A stretch of 27,442 nucleotides of DNA from assembly GCA_015522055.1 (NCBI GenBank), contig WAMZ01000058.1, forward strand, positions 1-27,442. Reading direction: 5' to 3'. This DNA is from Candidatus Geothermarchaeota archaeon (lineage in GTDB: Archaea > Thermoproteota > Nitrososphaeria > Geothermarchaeales > JDFR-13). Position 1 is the first letter of the stretch, and each line of letters starts with the position of its first letter. Under the pieces are notes generated by a model that was not told where the DNA came from, did no database searches, and saw nothing but the letters and a program-made list of their open reading frames with translations. Position numbers and translations under genes: made by a program. Positions 15,987-24,504 of the stretch are shown in pieces.

Positions 15987-17081
15987 TTATAGAATTATTA
16001 GCTCGGTGGGCAGCCTATTCAGGACCCTAGCACCACCACTAGTCACAACCACGTCATTCTCTATCCTGACGCCCCCAAGACCAGTTACATATATACCAGG
16101 CTCCACAGTCACCACCATATTCTCCTCAAGAGCGTCACCCGACTTACTAGAGAGGCGTGGAGCCTCATGGATCTCCAGACCCAACCCATGTCCAGTGGAG
16201 TGTATAAAGTATTTACCGTAGCCAGCCTTCTCGATAACAGATCTAGCGGCCTTATCAACTTCCCTAGCCTCCACACCTGCATATATCTTGTCAATGGCTG
16301 TGTATAGGGCCTCTTCAACAACCTCATATATCTTCCTAATTTCTTGGTTCGCTTCACCCATGAATACCGTCCTGGTCACATCTCCCCAGTAACCCTCGTA
16401 GGCAGCCACATAATCGAGTGTGATAGGCTCCCCCATCCTAAGCACTTTATCCGACGCCCTACCATGGGGATATGCAGACCTAGGGCCAGAGGCAACTATC
16501 AAATCATCATAAACCTTGTCGGCCCCCCTCTTAATAAAGAATGCCAGGGACTCCCTAGAGACACGGCTCTCAGTAACCCCCTCCCTAATAACGGTATAGG
16601 CGAATTGGATGCCCGATTCCACAAGCTCAACCGCCTTGGATAACAAGTCCAGCTCGATGGCCGTCTTAATCGACCTAGCCCCCCTAATAATATTATCACA
16701 GTCGACTAGAGACTCCCCTATATATTTTGACAGTCTCTCGAAGATCCTATGGCTGACATAGCTATATGGGAGGCCTACCCTACCATCTACAAGCTTTGAG
16801 ACAGCCTCCTCAAGAGAATCCACCTTTATCCAGTCCTCACCATCACCAGATCCATATCTATAGACCTGGTCAACCCAAGAAACCTGCTTAGACCTATCAT
16901 ACTCCATCGGAGGAACAACTAGGATCGTCTCCCCCCTACGAGATATTATGCATGCAGAATAATCAATGGTGGCGCCAGCCAAATATCTTATGTTAACCGG
17001 GTCGAGCACAACCATATAATCAATACCTTCCTCATCCAGTCTAGATGAGACCCTCTCAAGACGCTCCTTATCCCTACTCAT
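15987..17081 (-). CDS. pepQ: Xaa-Pro dipeptidase/aminopeptidase (M24 family)
   Basis: A 364-residue M24B metallopeptidase that splits peptides at Xaa-Pro. The five metal ligands are visible as D223 and D234 (TLDYVAAYEGYWGD), H298 (HSTGHGLG), E327 (TVEPGIY) and E341 (VRIENDV). Their spacing (11, 64, 29, 14) fits archaeal prolidases. Residues 1-140 form the creatinase-like N-terminal domain. ATG at 17081 is the start; an AT-rich box (TTTAAATT on the minus strand, 17109-17116) lies about 30 nt upstream. It is divergent from the MazG-like gene across only 38 bp. Confidence 0.92.
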   Translation of the reverse strand: MSRDKERLERVSSRLDEEGIDYMVVLDPVNIRYLAGATIDYSACIISRRGETILVVPPMEYDRSKQVSWVDQVYRYGSGDGEDWIKVDSLEEAVSKLVDGRVGLPYSYVSHRIFERLSKYIGESLVDCDNIIRGARSIKTAIELDLLSKAVELVESGIQFAYTVIREGVTESRVSRESLAFFIKRGADKVYDDLIVASGPRSAYPHGRASDKVLRMGEPITLDYVAAYEGYWGDVTRTVFMGEANQEIRKIYEVVEEALYTAIDKIYAGVEAREVDKAARSVIEKAGYGKYFIHSTGHGLGLEIHEAPRLSSKSGDALEENMVVTVEPGIYVTGLGGVRIENDVVVTSGGARVLNRLPTELIIL

Positions 17082-17119
17082 TTTAGTTAAATATAATCAG
17101 GCCTATCTAATTTAAATTC
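17082..17119. promoter_or_regulatory. 38-bp divergent promoter region with two interdigitated TATA boxes
   Basis: Plus-strand ttaaatataa (17087-17096) lies about 28 nt before the MazG-like ATG, while minus-strand TTTAAATT (17109-17116) lies about 31 nt before the prolidase ATG. Each box therefore sits next to the other gene's start, and both mRNAs would be leaderless or nearly so. Confidence 0.5.
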
Positions 17120-17419
17120 ATGGAACTAAGCGAAATGCAACGCCTAATTAAGGAGATATACATCCACCACGACAGCAGAAGAGGGGTCATAAAAACATAT
17201 AAATGGCTGATGAGTGAGGTTGAGGAATTAGGTGTAGCCCTCAATAGAGGCGACTCTACATCCATATCCGAGGAGGCGGCCGATGTCCTGGCGTGGCTAC
17301 TAAGTGTAATGAACCTAGTCGATCTAGACCTTGAGAAGGCATTTATCGATAAATATGGAGGCAGATGCCCACGCTGCGGAGGAAAGCCATGTAGATGCCC
17401 ATATAGAGAAGAGCCCTAG
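17120..17419 (+). CDS. MazG-like nucleotide pyrophosphohydrolase with a C-terminal zinc knuckle
   Basis: A 99-residue all-alpha NTP pyrophosphohydrolase-like protein. The metal-binding pattern is E33-x2-E36 (EVEE) followed by E52-x2-D55 (EEAAD), the E-x2-E...E-x2-D layout of the MazG/dUTPase superfamily, which hydrolyses (d)NTPs to monophosphates. Residues 83-93 (CPRCGGKPCRC) give four cysteines for a small zinc site, an addition to the basic fold. The start is ATG at 17120, probably leaderless. The gene ends in the same CTAG tetranucleotide that provides the stop of the convergent TldE gene. Confidence 0.8.
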   Translation: MELSEMQRLIKEIYIHHDSRRGVIKTYKWLMSEVEELGVALNRGDSTSISEEAADVLAWLLSVMNLVDLDLEKAFIDKYGGRCPRCGGKPCRCPYREEP

Positions 17420-18759
17420 TATCCAGTAGATATCTCAATATCACTGAAAGCTATATGTGGCACATTGGACACTATCCTAGTATCCCACCACCTAACCCAC
17501 ACATTATCATCGGCATACCCAATTATATTATTGAACATCCTCACCAAGTTATCACTTATCCTACAGCCATATACAGCGTCCCTAACCTCACCATTCCTAA
17601 TAACTAGAGCAACATCCCTCTGGATCGTTGAGAAGTCACCCTTAACAAAGTTCTGGAACCTAGTATACCAGACATTCGTTATATAGATGCCATCCTTAAC
17701 ATCTATGAATAAATTATCAAGACTAGATGCCGAACCCGGCTTGACTGTGAGGCTATGAGGCGACGGCATAAGCCTACCAGCATGCCCAGTAGACTCAACC
17801 TGATAAACACCAGCTGTCGACAAGTTGTGTAGATATGTCTTCAAGACACCATTCTCAACAATAGCCAAGTCACTAGTTGGGATACCCTCAACATCAAAGG
17901 GCTTGGCACCCGGGTTACTCGGCTCCAAAGCATTATCATATATCGATAGTGAAGACTCGAGGACCTGCTCCCCAAGCTTATCGATAAACGGGCTATTCTG
18001 AATATATACGTTATATGCGGAGAAGCCCCTGGCCAGGTGCGATAGTAGATTGGCAACCACCATCGGCGATAATATAATCGAGTATCTGCCAGGCTCAACC
18101 CTCATAGCCTTATTAACCCTACGTATCAAGTTATATGCCTCGATAAAACCCTCCTCAATCTCGATATCCTCGAGCCCAATAACCTCCCTATTAAAAACCG
18201 AACTAATATACTGCTTCTTATAAAGCCTGACATTGATATTAACCCTACTCTTTTTATATTCCCCAGATCCCCCATACGAGGTAGACACTATATGTTTAAC
18301 CCTATCTATCCTAATCGAGCCGGCCACCGACTCCAACCTATAACGCCTACCCAACCGAGTCAATGTCCTAACCATATCCAAAGCAATCTCCACATTAGAA
18401 TCCTCCGAGTAAATATTGGGTATAATACTATAATTCATCTTCTTATCGGGGACCTCTGGATAAAGCGGTGAGGGAGGGACATAATCAACTGCTTTAATCA
18501 TCCTATCTATAGCATCCCTCGCCCTCTCGAAATCCATGACATGGATATCTGTATATAACCTACGCTTCTTAAACCCAATATCAATACCTATAACCGACTT
18601 ATCATGGGTCCTGATAATATCCAAATTATTGTTTGAGAACCTAATTATATCGCTGACGACCTTATAGCCATTCAATACGGCGAAATCAACACCCAAGTTA
18701 TTGAGGTAATCCATAAGCCTATCCATCAACTCCTCAATATGCAATGAATATAACTCCAA
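17416..18759 (-). CDS. tldE: TldE/PmbA-family protease subunit
   Basis: A 447-residue TldD/PmbA-family protein without the HExxxH motif, as expected for the TldE (PmbA) partner that shapes the TldD protease chamber. Typical segments are SPLYPEVPDKKMNYS, ESVAGSIRIDRVKHIVSTSYG, and the C-terminal DGIYITNVWYTRFQNFVKGDFSTIQRDVALVIRNGEV, which is diagnostic. In bacteria TldD/E cleave modified peptides such as microcin precursors; the archaeal substrate is unknown. TTG at 18759 is chosen since GGTGAT stands five bases before it; a TTG at 18744 is possible. It is downstream of tldD with 56 bp between. Confidence 0.88.
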   Translation of the reverse strand: MELYSLHIEELMDRLMDYLNNLGVDFAVLNGYKVVSDIIRFSNNNLDIIRTHDKSVIGIDIGFKKRRLYTDIHVMDFERARDAIDRMIKAVDYVPPSPLYPEVPDKKMNYSIIPNIYSEDSNVEIALDMVRTLTRLGRRYRLESVAGSIRIDRVKHIVSTSYGGSGEYKKSRVNINVRLYKKQYISSVFNREVIGLEDIEIEEGFIEAYNLIRRVNKAMRVEPGRYSIILSPMVVANLLSHLARGFSAYNVYIQNSPFIDKLGEQVLESSLSIYDNALEPSNPGAKPFDVEGIPTSDLAIVENGVLKTYLHNLSTAGVYQVESTGHAGRLMPSPHSLTVKPGSASSLDNLFIDVKDGIYITNVWYTRFQNFVKGDFSTIQRDVALVIRNGEVRDAVYGCRISDNLVRMFNNIIGYADDNVWVRWWDTRIVSNVPHIAFSDIEISTGY

Positions 18760-18815
18760 CCCACATCACCCCACATAAACCAGCTCCAACAAAGGGGTAT
18801 ATACCATGCCCAATC

Positions 18816-20255
18816 CTAACCACCCCTCCTAATAACCCTAACACCCCTAAACCTAAGTGGCGGGCCACCCATCCAGACCGGGACAACCCGCATAGGGTCT
18901 CCCTTGCCACACCTACCTGGGTAAAACCTCACAGTATCACCCGCGGCATCCATACTGCCAAGCAATTCATATGTATTGGTCTCGATAACAGGAGACTTAA
19001 CTGGATCAGATATCTCACCATTATCAATCATATATGCCTCCAACCCAGTATACCTCTGATTAAGCCTATAGTCATCTATGTTCCACTCCATGAAACTCTT
19101 AATATAAATACCATGGGCAATATCCTCAACCAACTCCTCCAGAGTATAGTCCCCAGCCTCGAAGAACGTATTACCCATCCTAACTATAGGCTCCTTGTCA
19201 TAGCCACCCGCCCTAGCCGAGCCATTACTCTCAGTATTAAACATAGCGGCAGTCAATCTATTATGGAGAAATTCATTGACAACACCCTCCTTAATCAAGA
19301 CCCTCCTACGGCTCTTAACACCCTCATCATCATAGAAATAGAATCCGAAGGACCCAGGTATAGTGGGGTCATCAATAACGGTAACCGCGTCGCTACCTAT
19401 TTTAGAACCCAACGACCCGGGAGTAAGGTATGAGCCGCCAGCCTGGGCAAACTCCCTCCCCAAGATCCTATCGGCTTCAAATGGGTGGCCTACAGCCTCA
19501 TGCGCAATTATCCCGGCAACCTCACTATCCACCACTATATCCAACTTACCAGTGGGGCTTGGGACACCATCCACCAGAACCCTATCCATACCAACTAGAA
19601 GCTCCCTAAACTCCTCCAAGACAACATCGGTCCACACAGTCTCCAGGCCACCCGATCCACCGAACTCCCCAAACTTCTGCAGAGTATCCGCACCATATTT
19701 AGCAGTAACCAGGTAAAATATACTTACCCTAGGAACCTTAGAATGTATAAATACATCTACAGAATTCATATAAAGCGTCGTATCGAGGGTCCTCTCGAGA
19801 TGGAGGAGCCTACTAGGGAACCTACATCTAAAGCTATTAGACTCCACAAGGCTATCAAAATCCTTCAATATACTAATCTTCTCCTCAACCGGGGTATCAT
19901 CCCATGGATTCTTCTCCTCCAGGAAGTAGTTGACATCAGTAGGCTCGAACATACCCTCATCAACACTGAAGGTCGAGAGGCCAGTCCCCACCTTAGCCTT
20001 TGAAATAGCCTCATCAACCAGCTTCTCAATATAGCCACGGCTGGCAATATTGGTAGAGGCCAAGCCATAAACACCATTCACCAATACCGTTAGAGAAAGG
20101 CCATACTCAAACCCACTATACAAGCTATCGACATCCCTATTACGCATAACAACTCCTTCCCTATCCCTAGATATATACCTAATCTCAGCGAAGTCGGCGC
20201 CACGCTCAATAGCATAATTCACCGCATACCGCATCAGCGACTCAATAGAAACCAT
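18816..20255 (-). CDS. tldD: TldD-family metalloprotease subunit
   Basis: A 479-residue protein. The zinc motif HEAVGH is at 252-257, followed by PFEAD, and the third ligand is Cys449 in GRCGKGDP near the C terminus, both diagnostic for TldD. The N-terminal half forms the barrel-like TldD/PmbA domain. With TldE it builds a heterodimeric chamber protease. ATG at 20255 is the start. It is the first gene of the tldD-tldE operon and is divergent from taw3 across about 100 bp. Confidence 0.92.
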   Translation of the reverse strand: MVSIESLMRYAVNYAIERGADFAEIRYISRDREGVVMRNRDVDSLYSGFEYGLSLTVLVNGVYGLASTNIASRGYIEKLVDEAISKAKVGTGLSTFSVDEGMFEPTDVNYFLEEKNPWDDTPVEEKISILKDFDSLVESNSFRCRFPSRLLHLERTLDTTLYMNSVDVFIHSKVPRVSIFYLVTAKYGADTLQKFGEFGGSGGLETVWTDVVLEEFRELLVGMDRVLVDGVPSPTGKLDIVVDSEVAGIIAHEAVGHPFEADRILGREFAQAGGSYLTPGSLGSKIGSDAVTVIDDPTIPGSFGFYFYDDEGVKSRRRVLIKEGVVNEFLHNRLTAAMFNTESNGSARAGGYDKEPIVRMGNTFFEAGDYTLEELVEDIAHGIYIKSFMEWNIDDYRLNQRYTGLEAYMIDNGEISDPVKSPVIETNTYELLGSMDAAGDTVRFYPGRCGKGDPMRVVPVWMGGPPLRFRGVRVIRRGG

Positions 20256-20358
20256 GGCCTAGACCCCGCACCAAAATCAAAATAATTAGCCATATCTAAA
20301 ATAATAATTCTAATATCCATCGAAATTAATTAAGGAATGGGGGACCGGGGGTAGCCAG

Positions 20359-20961
20359 TTGACCACCATACCAATAACCAAGTGGAGGAGGATAAGGAGA
20401 TACCATCTAGATAAATATGCAAGGGCACTAAGGAAGGGAGAAGTCGATGACGGTATAATTCCATTAACCAATCTAATAAATAAGATCGACCCAGACATCG
20501 TCACAACAAGCAGCTGCTATGGAAGGATACTGCTACTCAAGATTAGAGACCTGGGGGAGAAGAGAATAGAGAACATATACATGAAGTGGCACCACCCCAT
20601 CGATATAGACGTACTCTGGAGGGAGATAGAGAGATATACTGGCGGGGAGACACTATGGCTCCTCCTCCAAAGCACGATAATACATATAAAATGTAGAACC
20701 CTAGATAAGGCCGTAAAGATAAGGAACCTAGGTATAGAAGCCGGCTATAAATACTCAAAGATCCTATCAATATCCCAGAAGGGCATAACCGTAGAGATAA
20801 GCGGGACCGAGAGGCTCAACATGCCCGTAAAATCAGGAGATAAGCTACTCATTAAGCCCGAGATGAGGGAAACTTTGAAAATGATATATTTGGAAATGTT
20901 CAATAGGATAGAAAATAGAAAAAAGCGATTTATGGAAATATTGAAAAATAAAAATTTATAA
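20359..20961 (+). CDS. taw3: tRNA wybutosine-synthesis methyltransferase Taw3/TYW3
   Basis: A 200-residue TYW3-family protein, the SAM-dependent N4-methyltransferase step of wyosine-derivative synthesis at G37 of tRNA-Phe. Signature segments are VTTSSCYGRI (48-57), KWHHPI (76-81), and LLLQSTIIHIKCRTLDKAVK (101-120) followed by GYKYSKI. The start is TTG at 20359. The nearest ATG (20337) is out of frame. An AT-rich element (gaaattaattaagg) about 26-38 nt upstream would suit a leaderless TTG start. The gene precedes hsp20 by 41 bp. Confidence 0.87.
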   Translation: MTTIPITKWRRIRRYHLDKYARALRKGEVDDGIIPLTNLINKIDPDIVTTSSCYGRILLLKIRDLGEKRIENIYMKWHHPIDIDVLWREIERYTGGETLWLLLQSTIIHIKCRTLDKAVKIRNLGIEAGYKYSKILSISQKGITVEISGTERLNMPVKSGDKLLIKPEMRETLKMIYLEMFNRIENRKKRFMEILKNKNL

Positions 20962-20987
20962 ATAAGGAAAATTAATTTTTATTCAGT

Positions 20988-20996
20988 GGAGGTGAT
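20988..20996 (+). promoter_or_regulatory. Consensus ribosome binding site of hsp20
   Basis: GGAGGTGAT, a full match to the archaeal anti-Shine-Dalgarno complement, ends six bases before the hsp20 ATG at 21003. It fixes that start over the out-of-frame ATG inside the site at 20995. A TATA-like tttataaata just upstream (about 20955-20964) overlaps the end of taw3, so hsp20 may have its own leadered transcript. Confidence 0.75.
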
Positions 20997-21002
20997 GGGG
21001 AA

Positions 21003-21533
21003 ATGGCGTTCGATGATGACTTCTTCGAGGAAATAGATAAGTTGTTTAAGGAGGAGATGAGGAGGATAAGGAAGATAATTACCGAGCTCACCAAGGTCAA
21101 GCCTGGATACCTATCAGACTTGGGGCGCAGGGGAGAGCCTCTAGTCTTCGGATTCACCTATAGATGGAATACAGGGATGGATAAACCGGAAGTAAAGTTC
21201 TTCGGTAACGTGAAGCCGATGCAGCCATATGGAGTTAAGATATCAGAGGAGACCACCCCAGTATACGACATATTCGACAAGAAGGACCACTACGAGATAG
21301 TCGTTGAGCTTGCCGGCGCAAGGAAGGAGGATATAGATATAGAGGTTAGGGAAGGGACCCTAAACATAAATGCCAAGACCCCATACAAGAGATACTCAGT
21401 GAGGATAAGGCTACCCTCGAACATAGATAGGGATAAGATGAAGGCCAAGCTAAATAACGGGATACTAGTAATAACTGTTCCAAAGCTGAGCCAGTCTACA
21501 GAGACGAAGAAACTGGAGATCGAGGAGGAGTAG
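21003..21533 (+). CDS. hsp20: Small heat shock protein (Hsp20/alpha-crystallin family)
   Basis: A 176-residue small heat shock protein, an ATP-independent holdase. The alpha-crystallin domain covers about 78-165: VYDIFDKKDHYEIVVELAGA, then DIDIEVREGTLNINAK, and LNNGILVITVPK, the typical (A)-x-x-x-N-G-x-L end. The C-terminal LEI in KKLEIEEE fits the I/L-x-I assembly motif. The N-terminal 75 residues are charged and longer than in minimal Hsp20. It converges with endA across six bases. Confidence 0.93.
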   Translation: MAFDDDFFEEIDKLFKEEMRRIRKIITELTKVKPGYLSDLGRRGEPLVFGFTYRWNTGMDKPEVKFFGNVKPMQPYGVKISEETTPVYDIFDKKDHYEIVVELAGARKEDIDIEVREGTLNINAKTPYKRYSVRIRLPSNIDRDKMKAKLNNGILVITVPKLSQSTETKKLEIEEE

Positions 21534-21539
21534 ATCGGC

Positions 21540-22091
21540 CTAGGGCCTCCACCACCTGAAGATAAGGTACCTAACCTCCCCCGTATCCAAATTAGGTACA
21601 GCTATCACAAACCTTTTTCTCACCGTCGTAGCCAGCCTCCCAGCCCTAATAATATCATCCCCACTCATAGATGAATCCGGCTTCATCACATCCACCAAAT
21701 AGGGTGCATGCTCCAAACCTGGGCCCTTCCTATAGACAGCGAAGTCAACCCCAAACTTTAGTCCAGATAGGACTACGAACCCCTTATCCCTAAGATCCTT
21801 ATAAACCAGATACTTATCATCAAAATTCACATAGTTTCTCCTACAATGCCTAAGTAGCTCCTCCCTACCTATAGCTTCCCCATCCCTATAAACTATCTTC
21901 AAGACCCCCCGGTCATAAAGATATAAAGCCTCCAACAGATCCAGGAGTAGAGGGGTCTCGAAGTCGGGGCTCTTAGGCTTATAGATACCGAGCGGCTTAC
22001 CATAGAACCCCATCGACCAAATCTCCCTAGCCTCATCAACATCCCACACAATCACTCTAGAGCCATAAAAGACCCCAGTATACTCCGCCAT
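21540..22091 (-). CDS. endA: tRNA-intron (splicing) endonuclease
   Basis: A 183-residue endonuclease that cuts bulge-helix-bulge introns in pre-tRNA and pre-rRNA. The catalytic triad is visible as Tyr120 (FGVDFAVY), His128 (GPGLEHAPYLV) and Lys159 (VRKRFVIA). This is the catalytic alpha-type subunit; crenarchaeal enzymes usually need a second, structural subunit (alpha2beta2), which is not in the window. ATG at 22091 has AGGGGG right before it, and a TATA-like stretch is present in the 82-bp gap to the DUF47 gene upstream on the same strand. Confidence 0.93.
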   Translation of the reverse strand: MAEYTGVFYGSRVIVWDVDEAREIWSMGFYGKPLGIYKPKSPDFETPLLLDLLEALYLYDRGVLKIVYRDGEAIGREELLRHCRRNYVNFDDKYLVYKDLRDKGFVVLSGLKFGVDFAVYRKGPGLEHAPYLVDVMKPDSSMSGDDIIRAGRLATTVRKRFVIAVPNLDTGEVRYLIFRWWRP

Positions 22092-22173
22092 CCCCCTTCA
22101 CTCCAAAAAACAACCAGAGAGTATGCAATAAATAAATTAAATGCTCCACAGGACCGAGAATTAGATTCTTTGG

Positions 22174-22818
22174 TTAACCCATCAGTAGTGAAAGCAGGAT
22201 ATCTGCCGCACGCTCAATATAGTCGGCGGCGTTCTCCAGCCTCTCAGCTATCTCCATCCACTTAAGTATAGATATTCCATCGCCCGCCGTGGTAAATACA
22301 TATGACACATTCCCCCTATAAACCTCATCCACCTCATTCTCCAATACATATATCTTCTCAATAGCATTCTTCACGGCCGAGGGGTTATATCCAAGTAGGT
22401 ATATAGCCTCCCTAAAAGCATCTATCTCCTCATAAACCTTCGCCGAGATATCCTTAAGTAAGTCGATATACTCACTACCCATACTAGATATCGATAGATG
22501 GGCCGCTCTATAACCAGCCCCATCCAATGAATCAATTATATCACCCATCATCGTCACAAGCGAATATAGAATATCACTATTGGTTAAGAAAGGCTTGGAC
22601 CTAATAATCTCATTCGTTATAGTCTTCTGGAGCTCCGTAGCCGACCTATCAAGCTTCCTCACCTCAGAATAAAGTAGCTTAAGCTTATCCTCCCCACCCT
22701 CCAAAGCCATATCGAAAAGCTTGATGATCATACCACATATCTCAACCATATGCCTAGCATAGTCTTGTAAATATGAGATTATCTGACGCCTAGCCTCAAG
22801 CTCCACATCCCTATACAT
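22174..22818 (-). CDS. DUF47 (PhoU-like) protein
   Basis: A 214-residue all-helical protein. The layout of two similar three-helix halves and the C-terminal IEKIYVLENEVDEVYRG and WMEIAERLENAADYIERAAD segments match DUF47/PhoU-like proteins, whose E/D-x3-D helices bind metal clusters. Such proteins are usually encoded next to a PiT-type phosphate transporter and are thought to regulate it. No transporter of that kind is in this window. ATG at 22818; about 100 bp separate it from the divergent AMP phosphorylase gene. Confidence 0.82.
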   Translation of the reverse strand: MYRDVELEARRQIISYLQDYARHMVEICGMIIKLFDMALEGGEDKLKLLYSEVRKLDRSATELQKTITNEIIRSKPFLTNSDILYSLVTMMGDIIDSLDGAGYRAAHLSISSMGSEYIDLLKDISAKVYEEIDAFREAIYLLGYNPSAVKNAIEKIYVLENEVDEVYRGNVSYVFTTAGDGISILKWMEIAERLENAADYIERAADILLSLLMG

Positions 22819-22917
22819 CGCATAACACCAGCAGCCGCACTACAACATAGAGTCAGCGTAGAGCATCCAACACCGACTTCTAAAATATAATTATTTGGGA
22901 CAGTTTTAATATATATT

Positions 22918-24504
22918 ATGAAGAGGAAGGATAGACTCGTGGTAGTAGCCAAGGAATTAGATTACGACGAGAAGATAGTTATCATAAACATATTAGATGC
23001 AGAGAAATTGGAGATAAAAAGTGGGGATAAAATCCTGGTATCAAATGCAAAGAATAAATCCCTTAAAGAGATATTTACAGTAGCCACCACTAAAGATATG
23101 GTTGAGGAAGGAACACTATTAATCCCAACAAAGTATGCCGAGAGACTGGGCCTATCATCCGGCGATGAAGTCAAGATATCCCAGACACATAAGCCTGAGA
23201 GCATAGAATTAATTAAGAAGAAGATAGCGGGAGAGAAGCTGAATAGGGCCGAGATGAAGACGATAGTAAATGAAATCGTCAGCGGCCTACTAGGTAGAAC
23301 AGAGATAATGGGCTTCGTAATGGCCCAGAAATATGTAGGTATGGATATGGATGAGATAGAGGCATTAACAAGGGCGATCGCCGAGAGCGGAGAGAGAATC
23401 GAGTTCGGGAGACCCGCATATGACAAACATAGTATTGGTGGAGTACCTGGAAATAAGGTAAGCCTACTTATAGTACCTATAATCGCATCATCGGGCCTAC
23501 TCATACCCAAGACATCGAGCAGAGCCATAACTAGCCCCTCAGGGACAGCTGATACGATGGAGGTATTAGCAGATGTCAACCTATCAATCGAGGAGTTTAT
23601 GGAGGTAGCAAACAAGGTTGGAGGAGCATTAATATGGGGCGGCGCCCTAAACCTAGCCCCAGCCGACGACATAATAATAAATGCCGAGAAAACCCTTAGG
23701 ATAGACCCAGAGCCACAGATGCTGGCCAGTATAATGGCGAAGAAACTAGCTGCTGGTATAAATACAATGGTACTGGACATCCCCATAGGCAAGGAAACCA
23801 AGATGGAGACCGTTGAAGAGGCCATAAACTTTGCACGCCTAGTAATAGAACTCGGGAATAGAGTTGGTGTAAGGGTGCAGGCCGGGATAACCTATGGGGA
23901 GCAGCCAGTCGGACATAACGTAGGCCCCGCCCTAGAGGCGAAGGAGGCGTTGGAAGCCCTAATAGAGCCGGGGAAGGCCCCAGCCAGCCTAGTTGAAAAG
24001 TCCTGTAGCCTAGCCGGCCTACTCCTCGAGATGGGCGGTAAGGCCCCTGTCGGGATGGGGCATAAGCTGGCGAAAGACATATTATTTAGTGGGAAGGCCT
24101 ACCAGAAGATGAAGGAGATAATAGAGGCCCAGGGAGGAGACCCCAACATAAAGCCAGAGGATATACCGATAGGACAATATAAATATGAGGTATACGCACC
24201 AGTTGATGGATTCGTAACAAAGGTATCCAATAAGGCCATCAACCAGCTAGCTAGGGCCGCAGGCGCGCCCAAGGAGAAGGGTGCAGGCATAATCCTCCAT
24301 GTAAAGAGGGGTAGGAAAGTGGTGGCTGGGCAGAAGATCCTCGAGATATATGCAGAGAGAAGCATAAAGCTTCAGGATGCAATTAGAGTACTGGAGAGCC
24401 ACCCACCCGTGATAATCGAGGGCATGCTCCTCAAGACGGTGCCTGAGAGGACGATATATACCTTCCCCATGGAGGGCTACTCCCAGGGCTCAAGCTCAGA
24501 ATAG
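22918..24504 (+). CDS. deoA: AMP phosphorylase (nucleoside monophosphate phosphorylase)
   Basis: A 528-residue protein of the thymidine-phosphorylase fold in its archaeal long form, with an extra N-terminal domain (1-95) before the common core. Core segments are GRPAYDKHSIGGVPGNKVSL (phosphate site), SSRAITSPSGTADTMEVLAD (the K/S-rich loop) and the C-terminal barrel-sandwich domain (YEVYAPVDGFVTKVSNKAINQLARAAGAP). It converts AMP/CMP/UMP and phosphate to base and ribose-1,5-bisphosphate, the first step of archaeal NMP degradation. ATG at 22918, probably leaderless, with a TATA-like aaatataatt about 30 nt upstream. Its last 28 bases overlap the end of the convergent R15P isomerase gene. Confidence 0.93.
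   Translation: MKRKDRLVVVAKELDYDEKIVIINILDAEKLEIKSGDKILVSNAKNKSLKEIFTVATTKDMVEEGTLLIPTKYAERLGLSSGDEVKISQTHKPESIELIKKKIAGEKLNRAEMKTIVNEIVSGLLGRTEIMGFVMAQKYVGMDMDEIEALTRAIAESGERIEFGRPAYDKHSIGGVPGNKVSLLIVPIIASSGLLIPKTSSRAITSPSGTADTMEVLADVNLSIEEFMEVANKVGGALIWGGALNLAPADDIIINAEKTLRIDPEPQMLASIMAKKLAAGINTMVLDIPIGKETKMETVEEAINFARLVIELGNRVGVRVQAGITYGEQPVGHNVGPALEAKEALEALIEPGKAPASLVEKSCSLAGLLLEMGGKAPVGMGHKLAKDILFSGKAYQKMKEIIEAQGGDPNIKPEDIPIGQYKYEVYAPVDGFVTKVSNKAINQLARAAGAPKEKGAGIILHVKRGRKVVAGQKILEIYAERSIKLQDAIRVLESHPPVIIEGMLLKTVPERTIYTFPMEGYSQGSSSE

Noticed and set aside
18744..19433. 229-codon plus-strand frame opposite tldD/tldE
   Set aside because: It lies over the conserved C-terminal half of TldD in antisense and has a Pro/Thr/Ile-rich composition typical of shadow frames.
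22962..23825. Long open frame (287 codons) on the minus strand inside the AMP phosphorylase gene
   Set aside because: It is antisense to a clearly conserved gene and gives a Ser/Ile-rich sequence with no family features; codon structure of the true gene explains it.
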